Shown here: positions 1-8,065 of the stretch, piece by piece
How the letters are laid out: each line of letters begins with the position of its first letter
Position numbering within the stretch: position 1 is the first letter of the stretch
NCBI GenBank assembly: GCA_021739765.1
Contig: JAIPBD010000027.1
Location: 1-49,561 of the forward strand
Source of the DNA: Melioribacteraceae bacterium
Lineage (GTDB): Bacteria > Bacteroidota > Ignavibacteria > Ignavibacteriales > Melioribacteraceae
Length of the DNA: 49,561 bases
Reading direction: 5' to 3'
The notes under the pieces: model-generated
The model's database searches: none
Seen by the model: the letters and a program-made list of their open reading frames with translations, nothing else
What the model was told of the DNA's origin: nothing
Program-made: the position numbers and the translations under genes

Positions 1-680
1 CGATATATCTGGTAATAATCCGGCAACATGTAGTACACTTCATCTCCCTCAACCAACAATCCTCCGGAATATGCCCTTGTTTTATATTTTTCCATCAATT
101 CATCTATCTCGCCGTAAGAATCCAACAACTCCCCGGTCTTCAAATCGTATTTATATACCGCGTGTTCAAACAGATAGATAAATGACATAAATAAACGATT
201 CCCCGAGCTTTTCATTCGTACAGGTGGTACAACATTTTCAACTTTCGTTGTTTTTTTGTGAACCAATGTCGAATCATATAATTCTAATTCTCCTTGTTGA
301 TGATCAAAAAGAATTATTTCACCACTTTCAGTTAAACAGAGCTTTATTACCAAACTGTATTCACCCGGTCCTCTTCCCATTTTATTCATTGAATTTATAT
401 AACTGCCGTTTTCATCAAGTAGGAATATTGTTCCTTCTCTATCACTAATTATTATATTACCCTTCAAGTCTGCGCTATAAGCTATAATATCACTCAAGTA
501 GACGCCATGTTCACTAAAATCAAGGTGTATTTTTTCTATATCGAAAAGGTAATTCATAGAAGTGAGGGTATCCAGCACCGAAATTATTTTACTCTTTTGA
601 GGGAGTTCAATGGCTTCTTTTTTTTGGCATGAACTTAATAGTGACGGGACTAAAGGGAAAATTACCAGCGGCAAGATCAT
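1..680 (-). CDS. Six-bladed beta-propeller lipoprotein (3' end beyond window)
   Basis: An open frame on the minus strand runs from an ATG at 680 off the left edge, giving about 226 residues with no stop. The N-terminus is hydrophobic and ends in LLSSC followed by QKK, a lipobox for signal peptidase II, so an envelope lipoprotein is expected. The body has propeller-blade phrases such as GNIIISDREG, FLLDENG, MGRGPGEY and YKYDLKTGELL. The MGRGPGEY segment is typical of the 6-bladed beta-propeller family (DUF5128/TolB-like) of Bacteroidota. The gene lies 35 nt downstream of the mini-peptide gene and is probably co-transcribed with it. A TTG eight codons further upstream is an alternative start, but the ATG gives a normal signal peptide. 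Family is fairly sure; ligand and role are unknown. Confidence 0.8.
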   Translation of the reverse strand, partial: MILPLVIFPLVPSLLSSCQKKEAIELPQKSKIISVLDTLTSMNYLFDIEKIHLDFSEHGVYLSDIIAYSADLKGNIIISDREGTIFLLDENGSYINSMNKMGRGPGEYSLVIKLCLTESGEIILFDHQQGELELYDSTLVHKKTTKVENVVPPVRMKSSGNRLFMSFIYLFEHAVYKYDLKTGELLDSYGEIDELMEKYKTRAYSGGLLVEGDEVYYMLPDYYQIY

Positions 681-715
681 TTTCTTGCCGCAATCATACA
701 ATTTAGAGCAAAAAT

Positions 716-946
716 TTAACAAAATCCCCAACCTGTATCACCAACTATGCATTGAAAACCATTTGGATAACATTCATGTGCAGTTGGCTCGTTAGGACCT
801 TTACAAGGCTCCGCTGGCATCCACATACCAGGTTCACCAGGTTGATCTGCTTTAACATCAGTGGTTAATGTAAGCACGTTTATGCTTACTGCTAAAATGG
901 CAAACGTGGCAGCCACTCCAGACAAATTTTTAATTCTGTTCAACAT
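716..946 (-). CDS. Small exported four-cysteine peptide (NVEAL-like precursor)
   Basis: This encodes a 76-residue protein. A basic N-terminus (MLNRIKNL) and hydrophobic core (about residues 10-28) lead to a plausible cleavage after VKA at residue 33. The remaining 43 residues are rich in Pro, Gly and aromatic residues, with cysteines at 48, 59, 66 and 76, the last being the C-terminal residue. Start 946 is preferred over a longer in-frame start at 1009 because AGGGG sits about 10 nt upstream of this ATG. In Bacteroidales, short NVEAL-domain peptides with signal sequences and Cys-containing tails sit next to 6-bladed propeller genes. DVKAD here resembles NVEAL only loosely, so membership is inferred mainly from architecture and neighbourhood. 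The four cysteines could form two disulfides. Confidence 0.7.
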   Translation of the reverse strand: MLNRIKNLSGVAATFAILAVSINVLTLTTDVKADQPGEPGMWMPAEPCKGPNEPTAHECYPNGFQCIVGDTGWGFC

Positions 947-962
947 TGCTTTTATCCCCTTT

Positions 963-990
963 TTATTATTGAATAAATTAAAAGTATCAA
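963..990 (-). promoter_or_regulatory. Promoter-like sequence for the mini-peptide gene
   Basis: On the minus strand TTGATA (985-990) and TAATAA (963-968) are separated by 16 nt and lie just upstream of the AGGGG ribosome-binding site and the ATG at 946. This resembles a general bacterial -35/-10 pair. It does not match the TAnnTTTG -7 consensus described for Bacteroidetes. The leader would be very short. Confidence 0.35.
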
Positions 991-1008
991 CTCTTAATTT
1001 TATCCGCA

Positions 1009-1025
1009 ATAGGGGAATCCCCTAT
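1009..1025. promoter_or_regulatory. 17-nt perfect palindrome, possible operator
   Basis: ATAGGGGA, one A, then TCCCCTAT form two 8-bp arms, GC-rich in an AT-rich context. The palindrome covers the stop codon of the LuxR-type gene and lies about 20 nt upstream of the -35-like element of the mini-peptide gene. That is a normal position for an activator site bound by a GerE-type dimer. It could instead be a weak hairpin, since no clear T-run follows on either strand. Confidence 0.4.
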
Positions 1026-1240
1026 TTTTCAAACTTTATTTTACCAATTAGCATATATAATTCTTTACAGCCGTTCAGGTTAAGTTTTTTGCAAATACTG
1101 CTTTTGTGGTTTTCTACTGTTTTTATAGAAACAAACAATCTTTCCGCAATTTCTTTGTTATTGTAGCCTTCCCCTATCAATTTAAATATTTGATACTGAC
1201 GTTTGGAAAGAGTGTTTATGATATTTGTTTGGTTTATCAC
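1022..1240 (-). CDS. Stand-alone LuxR-type (GerE) helix-turn-helix protein
   Basis: This encodes 72 residues, almost entirely a GerE helix-turn-helix: LSKRQYQIFKLIGEG, NNKEIAERLFVS and KTVENHKSSICKKLN match the LuxR/NarL DNA-binding consensus. The start is a GTG at 1240, and an in-frame TAA lies directly before it. No receiver or sensor domain is fused. In another frame an open stretch (1237-1401) ends exactly at this GTG, so the gene may be a regulator that lost its N-terminus by frameshift, or a real short HTH protein translated by coupling. It precedes the mini-peptide and propeller genes on the same strand and is the obvious candidate to control them. Confidence 0.7.
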   Translation of the reverse strand: MINQTNIINTLSKRQYQIFKLIGEGYNNKEIAERLFVSIKTVENHKSSICKKLNLNGCKELYMLIGKIKFEK

Positions 1241-1401
1241 TTATCCCGGGCTATACATTTTGTATGGATAAACTGAACCCGGCTGATTACCATTTCCGGT
1301 AATAATTCGTAAAAATCTGCGGGGTTTTCAAAAACTTTAAAAAGGGCAAGAAAACTATATTTATTTAGCTTTATCAGAAGTCTGGATTGAATGGGTTTAT
1401 A
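1237..1401 (-). pseudogene. Possible out-of-frame N-terminal remnant of the LuxR-type regulator
   Basis: A 54-codon open stretch without a good early start (first ATG at codon 37) encodes protein-like sequence including FLALFKVFENPADFYELL. It ends in a TGA that overlaps the GTG of the helix-turn-helix gene. Two stops (TAATAA) bound it upstream. It may be the decayed sensor half of an originally longer regulator or chance open sequence. I recognise no domain. Confidence 0.25.
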
Positions 1402-1654
1402 TTATTAAGACTGATTTATAGAAAAAGACATGCTTACGCCATGTAACTCACAAATGTGATGTTTAGTTGATGGTAATATTAATTATCATATTACTGATAA
1501 CTTCTATTGCAAAAACTAATAATCATCACACATTATTTCAAGTATATTTTATTTATTATTCATTTGAATCTACTTCGACCTCCTAAAACCTATTATTAGA
1601 CATATCGTCCTATTAACATTGTGTTCTACGCAAAACTAATTTTAGTAAAACTAT
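1241..1654. other. Intergenic stretch, AT-rich
   Basis: Apart from the open remnant described at 1237-1401, these 414 bases hold no gene I can support. There are short chance palindromes around 1436-1465 and no recognisable RNA fold. Confidence 0.5.
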
Positions 1655-4576
1655 TTATGGTGTTTTTTTCTGTTTCTTTCTTTTTTGTTTTTGCTGTTCT
1701 TCAACAACAAGGTCTTTTTCTATTGTTTCACCGTTGATAGATAGCTTCACTTTATATTTGCCTGCTTGTAACAATGAAACCCCAAGATCGTTCTCTTCGA
1801 AAGAGAATTCTTCGTTTTTGTTTTTGTCTTTGATGTATTCCAGGTAATCTTCAACTTTGTTGGAATCCAAAGTTAAATCATATTCAAAGAAATTTAATCC
1901 GGCGTCTGTGTCAAATTCAAGCTCTTTAAGAATTAAATCACTTTCTGTTGAGATTGATAGTTTTGCCTTGCTATTAACTTTAGAATAAAAAGTGATATTT
2001 AATTTAGGTTCGTATGGATCGCTCCATCCCCAACCTTTATTTCCCCATCTGCTGCTGAATTTGATTTTATCAAAATCAAAGAAATAAAAATTATTCAAGA
2101 ACATTTCCGAATCAAGATTTTGCAAATGTTCAACATCTGCTATATAAATTGATCTTCCGTGAGTTCCGACAACAACATCATTATCACGCGGATGAATTAC
2201 CAGATCGTGAACCGGTGCATCCGGCAGGTTGTTGTTCATTCCCATAAAGATTTTTCCGCCGTCAAGAGAAATATAAAGCGCGTGATCTGTTCCAACATAC
2301 AACAAGTTTTGATATTTTGGATCTTCTTTAATAATATTCACCGGTTCTTGCGGCAAATCCGTTCCAATCCTTTCCCAGCTCTCCCCGTAGTTTGTCGATT
2401 TGTAAACCATCGATTCAAAATTATCCCATCGGTAACCGTTCAAAGAAATATAAACCGTTCCTTCATCATGATTAGATGCTTCAACTCTGCTAACCCAAAA
2501 ATTTTGCGGAAGAGGATCAGAGATTTTTTGCCATGAATAACCACCATCTTTTGTTACGTGAATCAATCCGTCATCACTGCCAACATAAATCAATCCGAAC
2601 TTTAGTGGGGATTCATCAATTGTTGTAAGTGTGCCGTATGGAACATCTCCTTTTTTTCCGCCTTTGGTTAAATCACCGGAAATGTTTTCCCAAGTTTCAC
2701 CTTTATTTAGTGAACGGTGAAGCATGTGTGAGCCGAAATAAATAATGTCCATATTGTGCGCGGAAATATGAATTGGTGACTGCCAATTAAATCTGTATGG
2801 ACTTTCACCAAGTTCGTGCTGCGGTGTAATATATTTCGTGTCGCCGTTTTCTTTGTTTATTCTGAAATAATTTCCAAACTGATAGCCGGTGTAAATTGTG
2901 TTATTGTCTCTTGTATCAACAGCGACCTGCATTCCGTCTCCACCCATCAAACCTTTATATGGATATTCGCCCGATTGATACCATGAATAATCATGTTCGT
3001 AATTACTCGGTCCATACCAAACTCCGTTATCTTGCAAACCGCCGTAAACATTGTATGGTTTTTCCATATCAACATTTACTGTGTAAAATTGACCGACTGC
3101 GGGTGTGTTTGCTTTGAACCATGATTCACCTGAATCGTAAGAAATATTTAATCCGCCGTCGTTACCGAGAATCATGTGGTTATCATTATTTGGGTTAATC
3201 CAAAGGGCGTGATGGTCGGCATGTACATTGTCTTCATTTATGGATTCCCATGTTTTTCCGCCATCTTCGGAGATTACAATCGGAACTCCCATTATTATAA
3301 TCTTATCTGGATTTTGCTGAGATACAACGATTTCACCGAAGTAATAACCATAAGAAAATACAAGGTCGTCGATATAATCTTTGTGAGTACGCTCCCAATT
3401 TTTACCGCCGTTTGTAGATTTATAAACTTCGGCTCCGATTACAGGAGTATCGAAAAGAAGTGTGTTCGCGTCCGCTAAGTACTCAACAAGATCCGATGGT
3501 TTAATCTTATCGTTTTGCACCCATTCAAAAATTTCTTCCGCATTATATTTTTGAGGAAAATTATTTCTATCTAAGAAATCATTAAGTTCTTGTTGTTCTA
3601 AATTTAGAAAATCGGATTTTGAGACAGTTTTAAGAATTTCTTTTGTGACGGGATATTTTTCTGCTTCCTCTTTTTCTCTTCTGTTTTGATTATCTAAAAA
3701 AGCGAAAAGTATATCTGTTTCGCCTGAGAATAAATTGAGTCCGATTCTGCCGACGCCTTCACCGGTCGGGAATCCGCTTTCCTTTTTTGAAATTAAATTC
3801 CAAGTTTCACCGGCATCGTTGCTTTTGTAGATTCCTGAACCTTCGCCCGATTCAACAAAATTCCAAGCTCTTCTTTCCCGATGCCAAAGTGACGCGAAAA
3901 GTTCATTCGGATTTTTAGGATTGAAAAGTAAATCGATTCCCCCCGTATTGGGATTTACAAAAAGTGTTTGAGCCCAAGTTTTTCCGCCATCGGTTGATTT
4001 ATAAATTCCACGCTCCGGATTCGGAGAATAAAGATGCCCGAGTGCAGCAACCCAAATCACTTCCGAATTTTCCGGGTGAATTACTATTCTTCCAATTCTG
4101 TGCGATTCATCCAAGCCGAGATGTTCCCAAGATTTACCATCATCCGTTGATTTATAAATTCCATTCCCCGCGTAAGATGAACGGCTGGAATTGTCCTCTC
4201 CGGTTCCAACGTAGATGATGTTATTAATCCAATCGACTGCAATATCGCCAATCGTCATTACGGGTTGATTATCGAAAAGTGGTGAAAAAGAAATTCCGTT
4301 GTTTGAAGTTTTCCACAATCCGCCTGAAGCATAAGCGACATAAAATTCTGTTGGATCTGTCGGATTCACATCAAGGTCTGTAATTCTTCCGCTCATAACA
4401 GTCGGGCCAACATTTCTAAATTTAACATTTTTGACAAGTGAATTTTCGTTTAGACTTTGTCTTTGTTCAAAAGCAGACTTTCGTACTGACGCTTCTGAAG
4501 CATTAACAGGATTTTTTGATTGTGCAAAATTTGTTGCGGTAAACAAACAGATTAAAAGTACGATGAACTTTTTCAT
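1655..4576 (-). CDS. Exported BNR/sortilin-like multi-propeller protein
   Basis: This encodes 973 residues with a signal peptide ending near TNFAQS. The body is built of repeated BNR/Asp-box motifs of the S-x-D-x-G-x-T-W type: STDDGKSWEHLG, STDGGKTWAQ, SNDAGETWNL, STNGGKNWER, SEDGGKTWES and TKDGGYSWQK. The repeats run from about residue 80 to 800, as in the VPS10/sortilin-like 'glycosyl hydrolase' exoproteins common in Bacteroidota and Ignavibacteria. No catalytic residues can be assigned, so hydrolase activity should not be assumed. The C-terminus after about residue 830 is a beta-rich region with a final tail of Lys and Gln (KQKRKKQKK), and no type IX sorting domain is visible. Start 4576 is chosen because GAGG lies 5 nt upstream; a GTG two codons earlier would overlap that site. 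Confidence 0.85.
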   Translation of the reverse strand: MKKFIVLLICLFTATNFAQSKNPVNASEASVRKSAFEQRQSLNENSLVKNVKFRNVGPTVMSGRITDLDVNPTDPTEFYVAYASGGLWKTSNNGISFSPLFDNQPVMTIGDIAVDWINNIIYVGTGEDNSSRSSYAGNGIYKSTDDGKSWEHLGLDESHRIGRIVIHPENSEVIWVAALGHLYSPNPERGIYKSTDGGKTWAQTLFVNPNTGGIDLLFNPKNPNELFASLWHRERRAWNFVESGEGSGIYKSNDAGETWNLISKKESGFPTGEGVGRIGLNLFSGETDILFAFLDNQNRREKEEAEKYPVTKEILKTVSKSDFLNLEQQELNDFLDRNNFPQKYNAEEIFEWVQNDKIKPSDLVEYLADANTLLFDTPVIGAEVYKSTNGGKNWERTHKDYIDDLVFSYGYYFGEIVVSQQNPDKIIIMGVPIVISEDGGKTWESINEDNVHADHHALWINPNNDNHMILGNDGGLNISYDSGESWFKANTPAVGQFYTVNVDMEKPYNVYGGLQDNGVWYGPSNYEHDYSWYQSGEYPYKGLMGGDGMQVAVDTRDNNTIYTGYQFGNYFRINKENGDTKYITPQHELGESPYRFNWQSPIHISAHNMDIIYFGSHMLHRSLNKGETWENISGDLTKGGKKGDVPYGTLTTIDESPLKFGLIYVGSDDGLIHVTKDGGYSWQKISDPLPQNFWVSRVEASNHDEGTVYISLNGYRWDNFESMVYKSTNYGESWERIGTDLPQEPVNIIKEDPKYQNLLYVGTDHALYISLDGGKIFMGMNNNLPDAPVHDLVIHPRDNDVVVGTHGRSIYIADVEHLQNLDSEMFLNNFYFFDFDKIKFSSRWGNKGWGWSDPYEPKLNITFYSKVNSKAKLSISTESDLILKELEFDTDAGLNFFEYDLTLDSNKVEDYLEYIKDKNKNEEFSFEENDLGVSLLQAGKYKVKLSINGETIEKDLVVEEQQKQKRKKQKKTP

Positions 4577-4659
4577 TTCCACCTCGAAAGAGTTAGTGTT
4601 TTGAAATTGATGAACCAGAAAGTTATGAAATTTGTGGGAGAGAAATTTCAGAGAAGAAG

Positions 4660-4686
4660 CTGAGAGTAACCTGAAATTACTCTCAG
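4660..4686 (-). terminator. Hairpin after the DUF3078 gene
   Basis: CTGAGAGTAA and TTACTCTCAG form a perfect 10-bp stem with a 7-nt loop, just downstream of the minus-strand stop at 4694. The T-run after the stem is poor (CTTCTTCTC), so it may act as an mRNA 3'-end stem more than a strong terminator. Confidence 0.55.
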
Positions 4687-4693
4687 TTTTAAA

Positions 4694-5545
4694 TTAAAAC
4701 AAAGTATAAGTAAACCCAAGCTGCAGCGCTTGTTTAACTTGTGTAAATGGTGTCTGCACTTTTTCGTAAAGAACAATCACGTTTAAGTTTACGTTTACAA
4801 ACGTATTCACCTTTGCCTGTATAACATTATCCCATCTTACATCCCAAGTATCCAAACGATCGAATGCGGAAAAGAGTCTCAGCTTAGTTTTGTATTGCAT
4901 ATTTTCGGCAAAGTTTGAAGTAAAGTCAGTAACACTTTCAACTCCCGTTTCAATCTTGGTTGTTTCGATTTCATTCAAAGTTTCGGGGTCATCCGTAAAC
5001 TGAGGATAATCTGTTGTAAAAACCTCTTGAATCGCCACACCAAATCTTGTGTTGAAATTTTTCATTCTATCGTAAGTAAAACCAAGAGACTGCGTCAGGT
5101 AAGTAGGGTCGAAGATATCAGCAATTTGTAATGCCGGGACCTTCTCGTAATCAAATCCTTTAGCAATTGTAGTTCTTAAAGTATTAGAGAAAAAGGGATC
5201 AACTGCCCAGCCTATGTTTCGAGCAATAACAGATTCATTAAATAACTCATTATCATTTGTTTTGTATTGGGCTGTTCCCAGTTTTGTTCTCCCGTAGGCA
5301 ATTCTAAATTGATTCTTAAACGACCAGTCCTCAGCAAGGTAATCATTTGTTAAATCAAGAGTAACCACCCAGGAAAGTGAATTTTCACCACCTTTTGCCC
5401 AGTTGGAAAATGAAATCTGACTTATATTCAATCCGGTTATCATCGAGTGCTCCCAATGTGGAACAAAGGGTTCTGCTTTTACTTCATCCTGAGCTTGTGT
5501 TGAAATGACAAGTACGAACATCATTACCGCAATTAACTTTTTCAT
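4694..5545 (-). CDS. DUF3078 family exported protein
   Basis: This encodes 283 residues with a signal peptide (MKKLIAVMMFVLVISTQAQ). The mature part begins with HWEHSMITGLNISQISFSNW and continues through NWAKGGENSLSW, the hallmark of the DUF3078 family of Bacteroidota. The later part alternates short beta strands and ends in a phenylalanine (FTYTLF), as expected for an outer-membrane beta-barrel. Function is unknown. A longer in-frame start at 5581 lacks a signal peptide, and the MKK start at 5545 fits the family. It is transcribed divergently from uvrB, with about 115 nt between the start codons. Confidence 0.85.
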   Translation of the reverse strand: MKKLIAVMMFVLVISTQAQDEVKAEPFVPHWEHSMITGLNISQISFSNWAKGGENSLSWVVTLDLTNDYLAEDWSFKNQFRIAYGRTKLGTAQYKTNDNELFNESVIARNIGWAVDPFFSNTLRTTIAKGFDYEKVPALQIADIFDPTYLTQSLGFTYDRMKNFNTRFGVAIQEVFTTDYPQFTDDPETLNEIETTKIETGVESVTDFTSNFAENMQYKTKLRLFSAFDRLDTWDVRWDNVIQAKVNTFVNVNLNVIVLYEKVQTPFTQVKQALQLGFTYTLF

Positions 5546-5661
5546 TTTTAATACCTGATAATTTTCAAAAATATTCAGCAAATATAAGTTTTTTTGTTCG
5601 ATTCATAAATATTACCACGCATAATTACTATATTTAATGTTTAGCAAAATTATTGAGCTTT

Positions 5662-7680
5662 ATGGATAAATTTGAACTTGTTTCTAATTACAAACCTTCG
5701 GGTGATCAACCAAACGCGATTGCGGAACTAACGCGAGGATTGGAAAAAAACCAGCAGCACCAGGTATTGTTAGGGGTGACCGGAAGCGGTAAAACATTTA
5801 CGATGTCTAATGTTATAGCCCAATACAACAAACCAACTCTTATAATCTCACACAACAAAACTCTCGCGGCTCAGCTTTATTCCGAGTTTAAATCATTTTT
5901 CCCGAATAACGCCGTCGAGTTTTTTATCAGTTATTACGATTACTATCAACCCGAAGCGTATGTGGTAAAGAGCGATTTGTACATTGAAAAAGATTTCTCC
6001 GTGAATGAGGAAATTGACAGACTAAGATTAAAAGCAACTACCGCTCTTGTTGAAGGCAGAAGTGACGTAATAATTGTTGCCAGCGTAAGTTGTATTTATG
6101 GAATCGGTGCTCCGGATGAATACGCGAGACAAATTCTTTTCCTGAAAAAAGGAATGGAAATCGAACGCAAAAAATTATTAAGGCAATTGGTCGATATTTA
6201 TTTCACCCGCAACGATGTCGAATTTACGCGAGGGACCTTCCGGGCACGTGGCGATGTAGTTGAAATTATACCCGCTTATCAATATGAGGAAGCCGTAAGA
6301 ATAGAATTCTGGGGTGATGAAATCGAACGTCTTTCGATAATCGATTCGCTCACAGGTGAAATTTTACAGGAAGTTGAAAGTGTTCCCATTTATCCGGCAA
6401 AGTATTTTGTAACAACAAAGGATCAGGTATTAAGAGCGATTCAAACAATTGATGATGAACTACGGGAACGACTCAAGGTTTTTTGGGAACAGGAAAAATA
6501 TCTTGAAGCGCAGAGATTGGAGCAAAGAACAAAATTTGATATTGAAATGATGAAGGAGATCGGTTATTGCTCCGGCGTTGAGAATTATTCGCGACACATG
6601 GATGCCCGCCCGCCCGGATCGCGACCGTATTGCTTATTCGACTATTTCCCGGATGATTATCTTCTAATCATTGATGAATCACATGTTACAGTTCCACAAA
6701 TCCGTGGAATGTATAACGGAGATAAGGCACGAAAAGAAGTTCTCGTTGAACATGGATTTCGATTACCGAGCGCGCTGGATAATCGTCCCTTAAAGTTTGA
6801 AGAATTTGAGAAAATGGTAGGAAAAGCGGTTTATGTTAGCGCAACTCCTGGCGATTACGAGTTAATAAAAAGCGGCGGCTCGTATGTTGAACAAGTGATT
6901 CGCCCGACCGGTTTGCTTGATCCCGAAATAATGATTCGTCCGATCAAGGGTCAAATTGATGATCTTATTGGCGAGATAAACAAACGAGTTATATTGAAAG
7001 AACGAATTCTTGTAACAACTCTCACAAAAAAAATGGCAGAAGATTTAACTGATTATCTTGATAAACTTGGCATAAAAGTCAGATATATCCACAGCGATAT
7101 TGATTCACTCGAAAGGGTGGAAATAATTCGGGATATGCGTATCGGTGAATTCGATGTGTTGGTTGGTGTAAACCTTTTACGAGAAGGACTTGATCTGCCG
7201 GAGGTTTCACTTGTCGCGATAATTGATGCCGATAAGGAAGGATTCTTGCGAAGCGAACGGTCACTTATGCAGACCGCGGGAAGAACCGCGCGAAATGTAA
7301 ATGGGATTGTAATTATGTATGCCGATAAAATTACAAACTCTATGCAAAAAACAATTACGGAAACTAACAGGCGACGTAAACTGCAGAGAGAGTATAATGA
7401 AAAACATGGAATTACTCCGCAAACGGTTTTGAAAAGCCGCGCGGAAATCATGTCTTCAACATCAATTGCCGAACTCCGGAATAAAGGATCCGAATATGAT
7501 CAAGCGGCGTTTACAAAAGTAGCAGAGCCCGTTATCAAATACATGACAAATGAACAGAAAGAGGAATTGGTTGAACAAATGACAGAGGAAATGATTATCG
7601 CGGCAAAGGATTTAGAATTTGAACGCGCTGCTCATTTAAGAGATGAAATTGAGAAAATGAAAAAGTTGATCAAGAAATAA
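5662..7680 (+). CDS. uvrB: Excinuclease ABC subunit B (UvrB)
   Basis: UvrB is the damage-verifying helicase-like subunit of nucleotide excision repair. It is loaded by UvrA and hands DNA to UvrC. The 672-residue product has the usual family length. Walker A (GVTGSGKT) is at 38-45, and the [11 protein letters not shown] beta-hairpin that inserts into DNA, the DESH box, VSATPG (motif III) and the TAGRTARN motif VI follow in order. The C-terminus carries the UVR domain that contacts UvrC ([15 protein letters not shown]). The ATG at 5662 is chosen over a TTG three codons earlier because it begins the conserved [14 protein letters not shown] segment. It appears monocistronic: the neighbours are on the other strand. 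Confidence 0.98.
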   Translation: MDKFELVSNYKPSGDQPNAIAELTRGLEKNQQHQVLLGVTGSGKTFTMSNVIAQYNKPTLIISHNKTLAAQLYSEFKSFFPNNAVEFFISYYDYYQPEAYVVKSDLYIEKDFSVNEEIDRLRLKATTALVEGRSDVIIVASVSCIYGIGAPDEYARQILFLKKGMEIERKKLLRQLVDIYFTRNDVEFTRGTFRARGDVVEIIPAYQYEEAVRIEFWGDEIERLSIIDSLTGEILQEVESVPIYPAKYFVTTKDQVLRAIQTIDDELRERLKVFWEQEKYLEAQRLEQRTKFDIEMMKEIGYCSGVENYSRHMDARPPGSRPYCLFDYFPDDYLLIIDESHVTVPQIRGMYNGDKARKEVLVEHGFRLPSALDNRPLKFEEFEKMVGKAVYVSATPGDYELIKSGGSYVEQVIRPTGLLDPEIMIRPIKGQIDDLIGEINKRVILKERILVTTLTKKMAEDLTDYLDKLGIKVRYIHSDIDSLERVEIIRDMRIGEFDVLVGVNLLREGLDLPEVSLVAIIDADKEGFLRSERSLMQTAGRTARNVNGIVIMYADKITNSMQKTITETNRRRKLQREYNEKHGITPQTVLKSRAEIMSSTSIAELRNKGSEYDQAAFTKVAEPVIKYMTNEQKEELVEQMTEEMIIAAKDLEFERAAHLRDEIEKMKKLIKK

Positions 7681-7681
7681 A

Positions 7682-8065
7682 TCAATCGGTATTGAAGATA
7701 AATTCTTCGTAATTCTCCCGGTGGATTATTTTAAATTCTGAATTTGGATAGGCTTTTATAAAACTTTTGGGAAAGGAAACTCTGGATTTTTGATTCCATT
7801 TAAATTCATACGCATGAAGAATTCCATCATATTCTTCGATGTAATCTATTTCTTGCCGGGAATGAGTTCTCCAGAAATAAGAATTTATAAACCGTTGATT
7901 GTATTCGTTAAATTTCATCCTTTCGATTATCAAATAGTTTTCCCAAAGTGCTCCGGTATCATGTCTTAATTCCAGCAATTTAAAATTTTTAATTATGGAA
8001 TTGCGAATACCGTTATCATAAAAATATATTTTTCTTCCCTTTTTGATCTCATTCCTCTGATTTCC
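7682..8065 (-). pseudogene. 3' remnant of a DUF4143-type AAA ATPase gene
   Basis: Only the C-terminal part of the DUF4143 domain remains, about 125 codons. KKGRKIYFYDNGIRN, then ALWENYLIIERMKF and the Mrr-like HSRQEIDYIEEYDG followed by AYEFKW are diagnostic of the large AAA_14/DUF4143 ATPase family, normally around 380-400 residues. The ATPase half is absent, and no plausible start with a ribosome-binding site exists. The readable homology (RNEIKKGRK) extends upstream into the last codons of the glyoxalase-like gene in another frame, so a deletion or recombination junction sits there. The remnant abuts the uvrB stop codon. Confidence 0.8.

Noticed and set aside
224-795. Two open frames on the plus strand near the left edge
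   Set aside because: They lie antisense to the propeller lipoprotein, whose frame is open across the whole stretch with lipobox and blade motifs; the plus frames have no family features or ribosome-binding site.
861-1166. 101-codon plus-strand frame over the mini-peptide and regulator genes
   Set aside because: It is antisense to two better supported genes and its sequence mirrors their reverse complement.
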